From Aegilops tauschii subsp. strangulata (Eukaryota; Streptophyta; Magnoliopsida; Poales; Poaceae): a stretch of DNA of 64,000 nt. A program made the translations under genes and the position numbers. Of the stretch, positions 44,142 through 54,455 are shown piece by piece. The notes under the pieces are model-generated. The model saw only the letters and a list, made by a program, of their open reading frames with translations, did not search any database and was not told the origin of the DNA. The stretch covers positions 141,681,207 to 141,745,206 of the forward strand of contig NC_053037.3 of the NCBI RefSeq assembly GCF_002575655.3, given 5' to 3'. Each line of letters begins with the position of its first letter. Positions within the stretch are counted from its first letter, which is position 1.

Positions 44142-44870
44142 TCGAAGAAGGATTGGTCGGTGCTGCCGGCTGGCGTCAAGTTCGATCCCACGGATCAGGA
44201 GCTGATCGAGCACCTTGAGGCCAAAGTGAGTGCTGACAGCGCGAGATCTCACCCTCTCATCAATTTGTTCATACCAACCATCGACAGCGAGCACGACATA
44301 TGCTACACCCATCCTGAGAAACTTCTAGGTAAGACACCGATCGGCTGTCTACTTGCACAAACATATTCCTTTGTTTATAGTTATATTTTTCTTTTTAGAC
44401 GCAGACCTGGTGAAGCAATTACAATTTGACAGTTAATAAAAAGTGAAACAAGTGACTGCAACATGCCAAAGATGTTATGAAAATGCCAACTACATACACT
44501 AAAACCTGTATTCGACAATACTGCAGGTATCACACTGAGTGGCCTAAGCAAGCATTTCTTCCAGCGCAATTCCAGGGCGTTCAAAAGGGGCACGTGGACG
44601 CGTCGCAAGATACAGTCGAAGTGCGGCATGCACGCGATGTGGCTCAACACCGGCAATACCTTGCCGGTGATGGTCAACGGCCGGCAGACGGACAGCAAAA
44701 AGGTTCTGGTGCTGCACACCAACAAGAACTTCGACCAGCAGAGGACCAACTGGGTGATGCACCAGTACCACCTCAGGGACCTGGAGCAAGAGAAGGAGCG
44801 GGAGCTGGTCCTCTGCAAGATTTTCTACCAGACGAACACTAGGGCCAGGAGTAAAAAGATTATAAGTTAG
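44142..44870 (+). CDS. NAC domain transcription factor, DNA-binding domain only (5' end uncertain)
   Basis: Two exons: about 44142-44328 (donor GTAAGA) and 44527-44870 (acceptor CTGCAG). The junction is phase 1, completing a glycine codon. The sequence covers NAC subdomains A ([20 protein letters not shown]), B ([11 protein letters not shown]), C ([20 protein letters not shown], then TRRKIQ), D ([29 protein letters not shown]) and E ([10 protein letters not shown]). The [18 protein letters not shown] opening marks the SND2/SOG1-like subgroup. No in-frame ATG precedes the homology before a stop at 44112-44114, so the open part probably starts at an acceptor (GCAAG) and the first exon is missing or unrecognised. 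The protein ends only about eight residues after subdomain E, so it lacks the usual C-terminal activation region. It could be a 5'-truncated duplicate or a short NAC acting as a competitor. Confidence 0.65.
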
Positions 44871-45240
44871 TTTGGTATTGGTACTTGTACTACCTTGTCG
44901 TCCGCAAGTTGGTATTGTTGTTAATGATCTTTTGGTATGAATTTGGCATTTGCTTCCAACCATCATGCCGAGGGTCGACGTGGATATAAAGCTGAATCAT
45001 TTGTTTCGAAACGAATTTTCAGGCACCTAATTTTTATTTGATGGGTAGCATAAGCACCTGCCGTTCGAATTCCCAGTTCTCCAATTTTTTTGAAACAAGT
45101 GCATGCTCTTATTATCACGATGAAAAAACAATATCCCTGCTGCATCCTAGTTATCAGTTTGTACTTGCAGAATTCTCTCGTTTATTGAGCACGTATATCT
45201 TTTTCAGGTCGAGCAAGTTTCAACTGGGTTGTAGACTGCC
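44871..45240. other. 3' flank of NAC gene
   Basis: AT-rich sequence with T-rich stretches. No feature is recognised up to the start of the next repeat copy. Confidence 0.4.
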
Positions 45241-46876
45241 CAGGCTTGGTTTTGTTTTTAACAGGCCCAGCCCGTGACGACAACGGGGCACAAAGATCCA
45301 GCAGGTATCTACTGGCCTCTGGCCTGCTAGCGTTAGTTATATTTTGTCTTACAACATCCACAGGCACTTTTTTTAATGAATCAAACACGCAGCCCAGTTC
45401 TATTTTCCTCTTGAAACGCATGTCCTACATCCGTTTTCTAATCTCTACCTATAGTTTTACTAGTTCATATACACGTATCATTATATTGAAAATACATAAA
45501 ATTCACTTTTCATATTTACATCCTTATTTTTGTTGTTGTTTTGCCTCCCAGCGCTGATTTTTTTACCACTGGTTTTCCCTTAAACCAACTCAATTGTCCC
45601 ACGTCTTATTTGCTAACAAAAACAAAACAATTTTTTTTGGCAAATCAATAAGTTCTTAAAAAATGTTTATCATTTCGGGATTACAAAAGTTCGGACTCCA
45701 CCGAAATATGCAAAATAAGGTTGAACTTTTTGACCATGGTCCTGAGCAGAAAATGGGCTGTAATAAATTACTTAAGAATTAGCAAATGGGCTGCAAATTA
45801 TTAAAAAATAGCAAATGGGCTCTATGTTGTCTGCCACAGAATTGGAGGCTGACTTGTGGGCCTACTAAGTTCATGCGTACACAAGGTTTATCAAAAAAGA
45901 AACTTAGTCAACAATCGACTCTACCAGCGTCAGACCGTTAGATGTCAATCTAACGGCAATCGTGCTTCTTCAGTCTCTGATCTTCCTGCCCCAGCCGCCC
46001 AAGCACCGTCGGAACCGCCTGCTCCCGCCTCCCGTGGCTAGCTGTGCTGCCGGGCAGGCCTCACGGCCCCATCATATACTCGCATCCCTGGCCTGTCTAT
46101 CCCTCTACTCACCCACACCTCCTGTTATTTTTCGGCGACGGCAGCCGAACCACTCAACCCTCGTACTCTCCACCGCATGAGCAGCCACTGCCGTGTCTTC
46201 CCCGGCTCCGTGTCGTTCCCTTCGTAGGCCTCGCCGTCGTCCACCGCCCTGGTGCTCTCGGCGCGGTGTGGTCAACGTGGTCAACGAACGACATCCATCG
46301 GAAGTGGACTGTACGTGGAGAGGCTGACAGCCTACCCGCCGGAAGGGCCTCTGTATTTCGCGAAAAAACGTTCCCTCCGCTGACAGGTCGGACCCACCAA
46401 CAATATCTTCGCACGCAAGGAAGTGCCTCCTTATTGCGCACAAAAAAATGAATACCCCCTGCCAGCTGGGACCCACCACAGTGGGAGGCTGACTTGTGGG
46501 CCTACTAAGTTGATGGGGACGGAGGGCTTTGTCAACTTAGTTAATATGAACGATTCTACCTCCAGTGACCGTACGGTGTCCATCCAACGGCCTTAGTGCT
46601 TCTTCAACCTCTGGTCTTCTTGCTCCAGCCGCCCAAAGCAGCGCCAGTCGTGCCGCCTGCTCCCGCCTCCCGTGGCCGGCTGTGTTGCCGCGGAGGCCTC
46701 ACCGCCCCCATACTACTCCTACGCTGGCCAGACCATCCCTCCACTCACCCACACCCCTTGTTATTCTACGGCGACGACACCCTCACACCGCAGCCGAACC
46801 AGTGAACCCTCGTACTCCTCTCCGCGTGGGCATCCACTGCCGCGTCTTCCCCGGCTCCGCGTCGTCCCCTTCCTAG
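45240..46876 (+). repeat. Second locus of the A/B/C repeat family, left part
   Basis: Begins with sequence aligned to 28725-28880. It continues through the AT-rich spacer landmarks (TTCGGACTCCACCGAAATAT, AGAATTAGCAAATGGGCTGC), an A-like subunit from about 45930 and a B/C-like subunit from 46565 (GTGACCGTACGGTGTCCATC). It is interrupted at 46876 by element II. It is a single, non-amplified version of the 2.37-kb repeat and more diverged from the array than array copies are from each other. Confidence 0.8.
46872..46876. repeat. Target-site duplication CCTAG, left copy of element II
   Basis: CCTAG precedes the LTR and recurs at 58166-58170. Joining the flanks gives CCCCTTCCTAGGCCTCGCCG, exactly the array-unit order. 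Confidence 0.92.
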
Positions 46877-49800
46877 TGTGACTCCCCCGATTTGACCGTA
46901 CACTAATCATGCACGCAAATGTGTACGACCAAGATCAGGGACTCACGGGAAGATATCACAACACAACTCTAAAACATAAATAAGTCATACAAGCATCATA
47001 ATACAAGCCAGGGGCCTCGAGGGCTCGAATACAAGTGCTCGATCACAGACGAGTCAGCGGAAGCAACAATATCTGAGTACAGACATAAGTTAAACAAGTT
47101 TGCCTTAAGAAGGCTAGCACAAAAGTAGCAACGATCGAAGAGGCAAGGCCTCCTGCCTGGGACCTCCTAACTACTCCCGGTCGTCGTCAGCGGCCTGCAC
47201 GTAGTAGTAGGCACCTCCAGTGTCGTAGGTGTCGTCGTCGACGGTGGCGTCTGGCTCCTGGACTCCAACATCTGGTTGCGACAACCAGATAGATAGAAAA
47301 AGGGGGAAAGAGGGAGAGAAGCAACCGTGAGTACTCATCCAAAGTACTCGCAAGCAAGGAGCTATACTACATATGCATGGGTATATGTGTAAAGGGGCAT
47401 ATCAGTGGGCTGAACTGCAGAATGCCAGAATAAAAAGGGGGGATAGCTAGTCCTGTCGAAGACTACGCTTCTGGCCATCTCCATCTTGCAGCAGGTAGAA
47501 GAGAGTAGATTGAAGTCCTCCAAGTAGCATCGCATAGCATAATCCTACCCGGCGATCCCCTCCTCGTCGCCCTGTTAGAGAGCGATCACCGGGTTGTATC
47601 TGGCACTTGGAAGGGTGTGTTTTATTCGGTATCCAGTTCTAGTTGTCATAAGGTCAAGGTACAACTCCGGGTCGTCCTTTTACCGAGGGACACGGCTATT
47701 CGAATAGATAAACTTCCCTGCAGGGGTGCACCACATAACCCAACACGCTCGATCCCATTTGGCCGGACACACTTTTCTGGGTCATGCCCGGCCTCGTAAG
47801 ATCAACACATCGCAGCCCCACCTAGGCTCAACAGAGAGGTCAGCACGCCGGTCTAAACCTATGCGTGCAGGGGTCTGGGCCCATCGCCCTATGCACACCT
47901 GCACGTTGCGTACGCGGCCGGAAGCAGACCTAGCCCCCTTAATACAAGCGCGAGCTTACGGTCCAATGCGGCGCGCGCCACTCAGTTGCTGACGTCAAAA
48001 GAGCTTCGGCTGATACCACGACGTCGGGATACCCATAACTACTCCCACGTAGATGGTTAGTGCGTATAGACCAAATGGCCAGACTCAGATCAAATACCAA
48101 GATCTCGTTAAGCGTGTTAAGTAACCGCGAACGCCGACCAGGGCCAGGCCCACCTCTCACCTAGGCAGTCTCAACCTGCCCTGTCGCTCCGCCACAAAGA
48201 TCCACTCGCGGGTACTCCTACGAGCCGACCCGACTTTAGTCATCTCATGTGTCATGTATATAGTATATAAGTATATACCCGTGATCACCGCCCAGGTGAT
48301 CACGGCCCGATAGTATAGCACAGCAGACGGACAAGAATGTAGGGCCACTGATGGAAAACTAGCATCCTATACTAAGCATGTAGGATTGCAGGTAAAGGTA
48401 ACAACAGTAGTAGCAAGGATAGGCTATGCATCAGGATAGGATATCGAAAGCAGTAACATGCTACACTACTCTAATGCAAGCAGAATAGAGAAGAGTAGGC
48501 GATATCTGGTGATCAAGGGGGGGGGGGCTTGCCTGGTTGCTCTGGCAAGTAGGAGGGGTCGTCGACTCCGTAGTCGAACTGGGCAGCAGCAGTGTCGGTC
48601 TCGTAGTCTACCGGAGAGAAGAGGGGGGAAGAAACAGTAAATACAATGCAAACATAAGCATGACGATGCGTGACATGAAAATGAGCGGTGCTAGGTGTGA
48701 CCTAACGCGACAGTAGATGGTACCGGTGAAGGGGGGAAACAACCGGGAGGTATTCCCGATGTTTCGCGTTTTCGGTCAGACGGACCGGAGGGGGAAAGTT
48801 GCTAGTTCGATAGGTTAGGGAGGTGTGGTGGATGAACGGACTGCGATTTCGGATTCGTCTCGTCGTTCTGAACAACTTTCATATAGAAAACATTTTCATC
48901 CGAGTTACGGTTTAAAAGATATGAATTTTCAAAGTTTATTTGAATTTCTGGAATTATTTGAATTAAGCAAAAATGAATTATGACGTCAGCATGAGGCAAT
49001 GCTGACGTCAGCAGGTCAACAGAGCGACTGACCAGGTCAAACTGACCTGTGGGCCCCATCTGTCATAGACAGTGGGCTAACAGAAGATTAAACTAATTAA
49101 TTTTTAGTTAATTAACTACTGGGCCCACCTGTCAGTGAGTGATTAGATTAATTAATTAGTTTTAATTATAAAAACATTTTTCTTTTCTTTCTTTTTTTTA
49201 ATTTTGCGGCGGGGCCCGCATGTCAGTGACTGGGCCTGCCCAGTCAGCAGTTGACTGGGTCAACCCAGTCAACTGGGACCCACGGGGCCCACTGGCAGTG
49301 GCCCTGGGGTGGCCCTAGGCCAGCCACGTCGGCGGCCGGCGCCGGAGCAACTCCGGCGACCAAAACAGCGGCGGTCCCTTGCCGGAGTTGGCCGGAAACG
49401 CGCGACGGGGCTCGGGGAGGAGCGGGGCTAGGCCCATTCGAAGGAGCTCGCAGCGCCGCATCCGGTGGTGGCCGGGGCTTCGCCGGACTTGGCCGGAATC
49501 GGCGCCGGCGAGCGGCGGCGCGCACGGGTGCCCGACGGAAACGAGGCTACGGCGGGCTATCGAGCAAGCAGAGGGGCTGGGGGGCTTCTACGCGAGGTGG
49601 GGAGTGCAACGGGCTTGAGCCCGTGACCAAAAGGTCACCGGAGCCTTGCCGGCGGCGAGCTCCGCGGCGAGGCGTTCGGGCGCGCGTGGGGAAGCAGCTA
49701 GGGGGCGCACGAGAGAGAAAGGACAGGGGAGGAGGGGGAGAGGCTCACCGCGAGGCTGTAGGGGGACGGCAGCGTGCTCGGGGAGGCTCGTCGGAGGCGA

Positions 49801-50577
49801 AACGGGGCGGCGATCGACGGCGGCCGTGCGGGGAAGAAGAGCTCGGGGAGGTCGTTGCAGTGGCTCCGAGCTTCAACGGAGAGGCGAAGGTGGTGTAGTC
49901 GAGGGCGGGGACGGCGCACGACACGGAGAAGTGGCGATTGGGGCACGGTGGCCGCGGGAACGACGGTGAACGGCGGCGACCGCGTCGGGCGTGGGGAAGG
50001 AAGGAGCGGCGCGGATCTGGGGGGGAGAAGAGAGAGGCGCAGAGGCCGAGAGGAGAGCGGGGCCGAGTGGGAGAGAGGCCCGAGGAGGCGGGGGGTGCTG
50101 GCGCCCTTATCCTCCCCGTCGCCGGCGAGGTGGTGCGGCGGGGACTGCCCCTGTTTCGACCCCGGTCGGGGGAACAGGGCAGGGGGGCGAGTGGGAGAGG
50201 TGGGCTGGGCCGGGGGTCGGCCCAGTTGGGCCAGGGGTGCTGTGGGGGGGCCTTCTCCTTTTTCTTTTTCTTTGTCTGTTTTCTTTTGCATTTTCTTTTT
50301 ATTTGTTTATTTTCTTTTCTGTTTTATTTCATTTAAAAGTATTTAGGTATTTTATAACAATGTGTTTTCTCCACCATAATTACCAGTGTATTATTTGGCA
50401 CCCACCGAACATTTCTGTTTGAATTTTTGAAAACTTTTATTTTCCACTTTAAATTTAATTGAAGTTTGAATTAGGAGTTTGAAAAGAAATGTGTTCCAAA
50501 TGTGATCAAGCCCTGTTTAGCAACATGATTAGCTTAATCACAGAGGGTTACTGTAGCATGATTCTCGGGGTGTTACA
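46877..50577 (-). repeat. 3' LTR of element II
   Basis: Contains several palindromes: 48279-48305 (CCGTGATCACC with its complement), 48981-49010 (paired TGACGTCA) and 49250-49273 (GTTGACTGGG with its complement). It also has a poly-G run near 48520. The GC-rich frames at 49.2-50.3 kb are duplicated in the other LTR and are not genes. Confidence 0.92.
48981..49010. promoter_or_regulatory. Paired TGACGTCA sites in LTR
   Basis: TGACGTCAGCAT and ATGCTGACGTCA form a 12-bp inverted repeat around a 6-bp centre. Each half contains TGACGTCA, the classic bZIP/TGA-factor target. The same pair is at 56561-56590 in the other LTR with one change in the centre. Confidence 0.45.
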
Positions 50578-50614
50578 AATCTCCTCCACTACAAGAAATC
50601 TCGTCCCGAGATTT
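50578..50614 (-). promoter_or_regulatory. Polypurine tract and palindrome of element II
   Basis: On the minus strand, an AAATCTCG-GGA-CGAGATTT palindrome (50596-50614) is followed by GTAGTGGAGGAGATT (50578-50592), abutting the LTR. Apart from the purine details it is the same layout as element I at 24226-24261. Confidence 0.75.
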
Positions 50615-53418
50615 AAGAGGGGAAGTAAGGGGGAAGGGATTTGGTCGCGAAATTCTAACGAGTCTTCTCGGTCTTGGTTGCTATTCTCAAAGCGGTTGAT
50701 CCATTACGTTGATGTCTTCATTTTCCTGCTTCAGGTCATCATGATGAAGCTGGCATCCTTCCTTCGGGAACTCCATCGTACTTACGAAGGACAAGGGGTA
50801 ACTTCGGAATAACAGGCCTCTGAACGGTTGACTATCTGGTTGATAACATCGGGAAAGGTGGCGGAAAGTAACTCTCGAATGGAAATTTAAGACAATATCG
50901 AGAGCAAAGTAAGGAGGTATCGTGGGGAAGTTTCGAGCGGGTAGGCAATCGTTTGATGCCTGAAGGGTTCTGAGCAACGGGAATAAGTATTGTGTCTGAT
51001 ACCAAAATTGATGATCTCACGAAAGGTGGCACGTGAATTACATACGAAGCCAAGCGTGAGGAATAACCTTGGGAACAAGGGGTGTACAAGAGAGTCAGGT
51101 TTCGATCCTGTGGAACTGTGGGTTATGGGCCCACCATGTGGGTTAAAAATAGGAGCGGTGACATCTCGCACGGTCATGATAGCAAGGCATGTCAGGGAAC
51201 ACCCTGTCAGTTATGTCGGCAACACGTTGGTACCAAGGGCGAGGGACGAAGAGAACCATTTTCCTGCTCGTTCAAATGAGGCGGACCATTAGGCAAAGTT
51301 CTCGTCCATCAGTGGTTACCGAAATGTCACCAACAATAGTAACAGGGTCTTACTGACAGAGTTGTACACCGAGGTGTTTACATGAGCAGGAGAATATTAC
51401 TGCTTAGATCATATAGATCACCAGAAAGGTTAAACCAAACAATGGAAAGGAAAATATGATTATTAGATTAAACAGAAGAATGGAAAGGAAAATGTGTTTA
51501 AACACATATTTCAAGGGTATATCCTTCCCAAGGACAAGCTGAGCATGATATTCATGACAGGATATAATGTAGAAAACTCTTTAGGTAGGGGAGAGAAATT
51601 TCATGGCATTACCCATACAACGGTGTTTGGATAATTGAGCAGGAAACATTTAGCATTGGGCTTCAAATGTTCCTGTTGAAAATCGGAGTACCATAGACAT
51701 GCTTCGAGATAGCATTGACATGGTCAACAGGGGAAGATCAGACTTTGGAAACAAAAAGGATCCATCAAGAACAACTTATAGAATAAGTCTTACAATATCC
51801 TCATCGAAGAACAGCTAACCTGGCTAAAAGGAAAAACTTATAACAATAGGGCCTCCCGCCAGGTGTGCTGGGTATCATCACCTTACCGGGTCATAAATAG
51901 GCCAATGTTATAACTCTTGGAAATATGTTCCAACCATCATATCTGACCGAGATTCAGATCTGATTGGTGTCAAGATAACTCAGACTTAGGAGGCCTGAGA
52001 AGAAAAGGTGCAACACAAATTGTCGAAACGACATCGAAGATTCTCGGGAGATGAACTATGGAAGCGAGTTCCGAACAAGGGTTCATAATTAAATCAAGGA
52101 GAGGTGAGGAGGTGACTGCTTGACTCAGCGACAATCCATTGAGATTTCCAAAGGATGGATTTCCACCACTATGTGAACAAGGAGATAACATTAGCTAGAT
52201 CGAATGACTTAATGATGTATTAAACTCGTAAGCAACGAAAATTACCTAGAGTTATTGAATCGGAGTGCGGACTTGATTCACTAATCGGTGTTCTCGGTTG
52301 ACAAACAACCCAGAGCCCATGAAGTGACAAAGACAAGGTAAGGTAGTACTTCATCAAAGTTTATAAGATGTAGTGCAATGGTAAGATATCCCCGAGATAC
52401 CAGGGGTAATACTCAAAGGTAGATCATAATAGAGGTTGGGCAGGCGTATTGACCTGCAGAAGACAAGTGATTTAACTTGTCCAAGAAATGGTATTTAAAG
52501 GAGAACATGGTCGGAACCACGATTGCAAAAGGCCAGATCCCAGATATAAGATGAACTTATACCAAGGGAATAATTAATTTAAGAGAAGCTTTTAATGATA
52601 AGATCTACATCGTTTCCATGGGCATGAACACAAAGTTCAAGGTCGACTCCCACTTCTCCAATGCATATCCTTCCATTTACTTCTCGCGTTCGATGAAGTT
52701 GTAGTGTTGAAATTTTATATGGCAAAATACCAGGAGAGTATGACTCGTGAAAACTTTCGAGTTCACACATATTAAGGAAGGCATAGGTTCAACCCATCAG
52801 GGCTTCTTAGAACATATACCACGAACTTCGGAGTAAATAATACAAGCTCGAAAGTAGAGTATGGTTCACAAGGCAGAGGATACAATTTACTAAAGGCGTC
52901 ATGTATCCGAGGAAAAGCTCACCAGCTTATTTAATATGGAGGACATTGTCAGATAAAATCCGACAAAAAGGGGTCTGGTGGTCCCCAAGGGATCTGATGG
53001 GAGCATCAGTACTCAACCAGAGGAAGAAAGAATGCCAGGAGATCAGACTATAGAAACAACTGACTAACTCAAAAGCTCAAATGTAAAGGAATTATGAATT
53101 CCCAGACAAGGGATCAGAAGCAATGCTCTGATTAGGGATGGATAAGTTGAATAGCCTTAGGGGTACAATCGATGACGATTTGATTGGTCGAGATTCAGCT
53201 CATGTTAAAGATGTCTGAGCCGGAAGGATGAATTCTAGGATCTGACTGAGGATTGCGAGCATTCGCAACATATTGAATCAATGGACTCAAAAAGATAAAG
53301 ACAAAGGGTGCCAATAAGATTTCGAGGTTTATGGGATTAATCATAATGCTAGTAAGCAAGAATTTCAAGAGCAACAGGCTCCTGAGGATTTTTGGAAGAT
53401 CGAATAGTATTTTGAAGA
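50615..53418 (-). other. Interior of element II without recognisable domains
   Basis: About 2.8 kb of moderately AT-rich sequence. Short open frames on the sense strand (for example near 50687-50977 and 51970-52191) show none of the motifs of retroelement enzymes (no YxDD, DTGA, zinc-binding HHCC or DDE). It may be packaging or spacer sequence, or decayed coding sequence. Confidence 0.6.
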
Positions 53419-54120
53419 CTATTGTGGAATACTTGAAACAACTGGGGATGAGCGGATACTCGGGTGTGGAACCCGACGCTCAGGTGGCAGAAGAGGGCCA
53501 AGTGCGGGAGAGTAGCCTCCCACCTCTGGCCAACCGACACCGTGGGGCATCACGGTCCTGGCTGGGTAGATCGCAGTACGTGGTACCTGTCCAGACCGGA
53601 CAAAGGGGTGCAGCAGCGTCAGAGCTCGGTAAAGGTGCTGACGGGTGGTGTACATCTCGTGGCGAAGAGCTCGGTTAGCTCGATCCAGCCCATCAGCATG
53701 CAGAACAAGGTGCTGATGGTAGAAGGGCTCTCGGGTGACCGTGGAGTAGGCAGCAGTATAGTATCCCTCCGCACCAACATCAGATGCGATAGCAATGTGC
53801 CTGAAAGGGGAGGTGTCCAACTCCTGATACTCTCCACGAAGACGTATCAGAGCAGCATAGGCAGCATCGTGGACAGCCATATCGATGGTCACACCAACAC
53901 CATGTGCGGTGTGCAGCACAGTAGTGGAGTCGTACTCCCGAGAGTAGAGGTGGACGATGGCACGGTACTGCTCCTGGTTAAAGTCCTGGTACTCCTCGTA
54001 GACGGTGTACTCAGGGTGCCAGCGATAACCCAGATAGGTCATCATCTCAGCTAGCACCGCAGGTGATCCCGAGGCACCAATGGCCATCGTGTGGCGAACG
54101 ACCTGCCTCGTGGGTTCCAT
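53419..54120 (-). CDS. Element II ORF, dsRNA-binding-like N-terminal half
   Basis: A 233-residue intact frame starting at the ATG at 54120 (MEPTRQVVRHTM), about 320 bp downstream of the primer site, where gag would normally start. An in-frame ATG at 54150 is less likely. Residues 19-100 follow the alpha-beta-beta-beta-alpha order of a double-stranded-RNA-binding domain: a helix (AVLAEMMTYLGY), a strand after the Pro-x-Tyr typical of that fold (PEYTVYEE), QYRAIVHLYS, a strand ending HTAHGVGVTID, and an Ala-rich last helix (HDAAYAALIRLRGEY). The usual Lys cluster before the last helix is missing. Residues 137-172 look like a long amphipathic helix, and the tail is Pro/Ser-rich. There is no zinc knuckle. 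It may bind element RNA or act as a particle or helper protein; this is an inference from fold pattern only. Confidence 0.6.
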   Translation of the reverse strand: MEPTRQVVRHTMAIGASGSPAVLAEMMTYLGYRWHPEYTVYEEYQDFNQEQYRAIVHLYSREYDSTTVLHTAHGVGVTIDMAVHDAAYAALIRLRGEYQELDTSPFRHIAIASDVGAEGYYTAAYSTVTREPFYHQHLVLHADGLDRANRALRHEMYTTRQHLYRALTLLHPFVRSGQVPRTAIYPARTVMPHGVGWPEVGGYSPALGPLLPPERRVPHPSIRSSPVVSSIPQ

Positions 54121-54440
54121 CTGAAAGCAAAGACGTTTCAAAGGAGTCAAATGACAGTGTGTGAATTGTTCAAAATACTACTCTAAGAAACAACTATGGT
54201 TTATCCAACTTTGGGGTGAATGCGGTCACGGGATCCTAGTGTTAAAGTTAGTAAATTCGTTTAACCCGAGTAGAAGAGAGTTCAGAGTCCCAGAGTAAAG
54301 GTCGAGGAGTAAAAGATACTAGTACCACCCAATGGCGACGTGGGCCCGTAAGACACACAGCCATGTTAGTAAAAGTTTTGTAATGTCTAGACTCGACTTC
54401 GGCCAAGGAGTGTGGAAAGGGGGATTCCTACAGGCAGTCG

Positions 54441-54453
54441 GCTCTGATACCAA
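54441..54453 (-). promoter_or_regulatory. Primer binding site of element II (tRNA-Met)
   Basis: The minus strand reads TTGGTATCAGAGC, starting 2 bases after the LTR terminus. It is an exact match to the canonical plant initiator tRNA-Met primer site. Confidence 0.9.
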
Positions 54454-54455
54454 CT

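Noticed and set aside
48160..48310. tRNA-like palindromes in the LTR
   Set aside because: The hairpin at 48279-48305 lacks cloverleaf arms and tRNA promoter boxes.
49244..50346. Long Gly/Arg-rich frames in 49.2-50.3 and 56.8-57.9 kb
   Set aside because: They are duplicated in the two LTRs of element II, with indels that change the frame between copies.
53464..54054. Plus-strand 196-codon frame opposite the element II ORF
   Set aside because: It is antisense to the frame with dsRBD-like pattern and lies on the non-sense strand of the element.
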